Positions 13,269-13,973 of a stretch of DNA of 13,973 bases are shown here, piece by piece. The notes below the pieces were generated by a model. That model was not told where the DNA came from, searched no databases, and saw only the letters and a list, made by a program, of their open reading frames with translations. This stretch comes from Proteobacteria bacterium UBA6921 (GTDB lineage Bacteria; Pseudomonadota; Gammaproteobacteria; SG8-11), in assembly GCA_002450895.1 (NCBI GenBank), contig DKAR01000176.1:665-14637 (forward strand), in the 5' to 3' direction. Each line of letters starts with the position of its first letter. Within the stretch, counting starts at the first letter, position 1. The translations under genes and the position numbers were made by a program.

Positions 13269-13973
13269 CTAAAACCGATGATTCGTCGCAAACGAAATAC
13301 TCGCCCCACCCTCACCGCTGACCACGCTGCTGAGCGAGAGAAACACATAGGTAATCCGCGACCACTCATAGGCAAATCCGAGATTCAAGTTGGTCGTCGT
13401 CATGGCGATGCCGTGATGGACGCCATCCACGGCTTCCCGGCTTCGGTAGGCCCAGGTGAAACCGGCATTCACCGAGCTGTCGCTGTTCGGAACGAACGCC
13501 AGGTCGGTCACGACGGTAAACACATCGGGCGGATCGACGTCGCGACCCTCCACGCGGCGGGTGAATGTTTTGTCGTACATTGCCGAAGCCGACATCACGA
13601 TCGGGTCGTACACATGGTACGTGCCGAACATCAGCCCCAGGCCTTTTCCGTAACGCGCGTCCAGACCATTTTCAGCAACGTTTTCCACCGCGGTCAGCGT
13701 CGCGCGCGTGACCAGCGCCGGCGTGGCGGCATCCGGTACGAGTTCGTACAGCACGGCGACCGTTGCGTTGGAAAACTTGCTGGAGGAGTCGCTGGATGTA
13801 TTAGTGCCGTCGTCACTCCGAGTCTGCGACGCCTGAAATCCGAGTTGGGTGGAGAGATCAATTTTCCTGGCGATGCCATAGCGCACGGTGGCCGCAACAT
13901 TGAGCACATCGAGTGAAGTGCTGTTGAGCCCGGTGGCCGTGTTTTCAGTCGATGACCGGTTCGAATAGGTGTA
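13269..13973 (-). CDS. Outer-membrane beta-barrel protein, C-terminal part (5' end outside window)
   Basis: The minus-strand frame is open from the right edge to a TAG at 13269-13271, giving 234 visible residues; the start lies beyond the window. The piece is made of alternating polar and hydrophobic strands (e.g. NVAATVRYGI, ATVAVLYELVP, NLGFAYEW, TYVFLSLSSVV) and ends in a Phe (ATNHRF), the usual barrel-assembly signal of outer-membrane proteins. A Ser/Thr/Asn-rich loop, DDGTNTSSDSSSK, sits between strands. It resembles proteins called 'transporter' or FapF-like barrels next to C39 peptidases, but the N-terminal part needed to decide is missing. It converges on the C39 peptidase gene, so the two are not in one operon. 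Confidence 0.75.
   Translation of the reverse strand, partial: YTYSNRSSTENTATGLNSTSLDVLNVAATVRYGIARKIDLSTQLGFQASQTRSDDGTNTSSDSSSKFSNATVAVLYELVPDAATPALVTRATLTAVENVAENGLDARYGKGLGLMFGTYHVYDPIVMSASAMYDKTFTRRVEGRDVDPPDVFTVVTDLAFVPNSDSSVNAGFTWAYRSREAVDGVHHGIAMTTTNLNLGFAYEWSRITYVFLSLSSVVSGEGGASISFATNHRF

Noticed and set aside
13203..13916. 237-codon open frame on the plus strand at the right end
   Set aside because: It is antisense to the beta-barrel gene, starts inside the REP-like repeat and has no domain; the minus frame has barrel strands and a terminal Phe.
1..13973. CRISPR array, tRNA/rRNA genes, insertion sequences or phage genes
   Set aside because: No regular direct repeats, tRNA-like cloverleaf, transposase or integrase motif was seen on either strand.

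Overview
The window looks like a chromosomal segment of a GC-rich, free-living Gammaproteobacterium-like organism. Supporting this are a RadA with the proteobacterial KNRFG and Lon-like motifs, a PilZ c-di-GMP receptor, a MetA-type homoserine acyltransferase, and a short REP-like repeat pair of the GTCATTCCCGC type. No species can be named from the sequence alone. No rRNA, tRNA, CRISPR array, insertion sequence or prophage gene was seen, and coding density is high. The largest gene-free stretch is about 225 bp.

Left part (1-5891): the 3' part of radA (cut by the left edge) converges on a small PilZ-domain gene. Divergent from PilZ is an unnamed P-loop NTPase with a kinase-like look. It is followed after 67 bp by a large cytosolic, ferredoxin-fused, cysteine-type formate dehydrogenase alpha subunit, with no beta/gamma subunit or fdhD in view. 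Then comes metA, with an uncommon nucleophile motif and a Thr at the position linked to acyl-donor choice.

Middle part (5892-12208) is the most interesting. A membrane protein of the NTT (ATP/ADP translocase-like) type fused to a long HEAT-repeat tail overlaps by 8 bp with a small stand-alone cyclic-nucleotide-binding (CAP_ED) protein. Converging on this pair from the other strand is a two-gene unit: a CHASE2 class III nucleotide cyclase followed by an HD-domain phosphohydrolase. Sensor and cyclase, possible hydrolase, cyclic-nucleotide receptor and transporter-like effector are thus side by side. Aligned by spacing to the class III cyclases, the base-selecting Lys is Glu540 and the second position is Ser610. 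Glu there is typical of guanylyl cyclases, so cGMP is a real possibility. This local circuit is an inference.

Right part (12209-13973): a secreted C39-family cysteine peptidase (FapD-like) converges on the 3' part of an outer-membrane beta-barrel gene cut by the right edge. A pair of perfect 8-bp hairpins (REP-like) lies between them.
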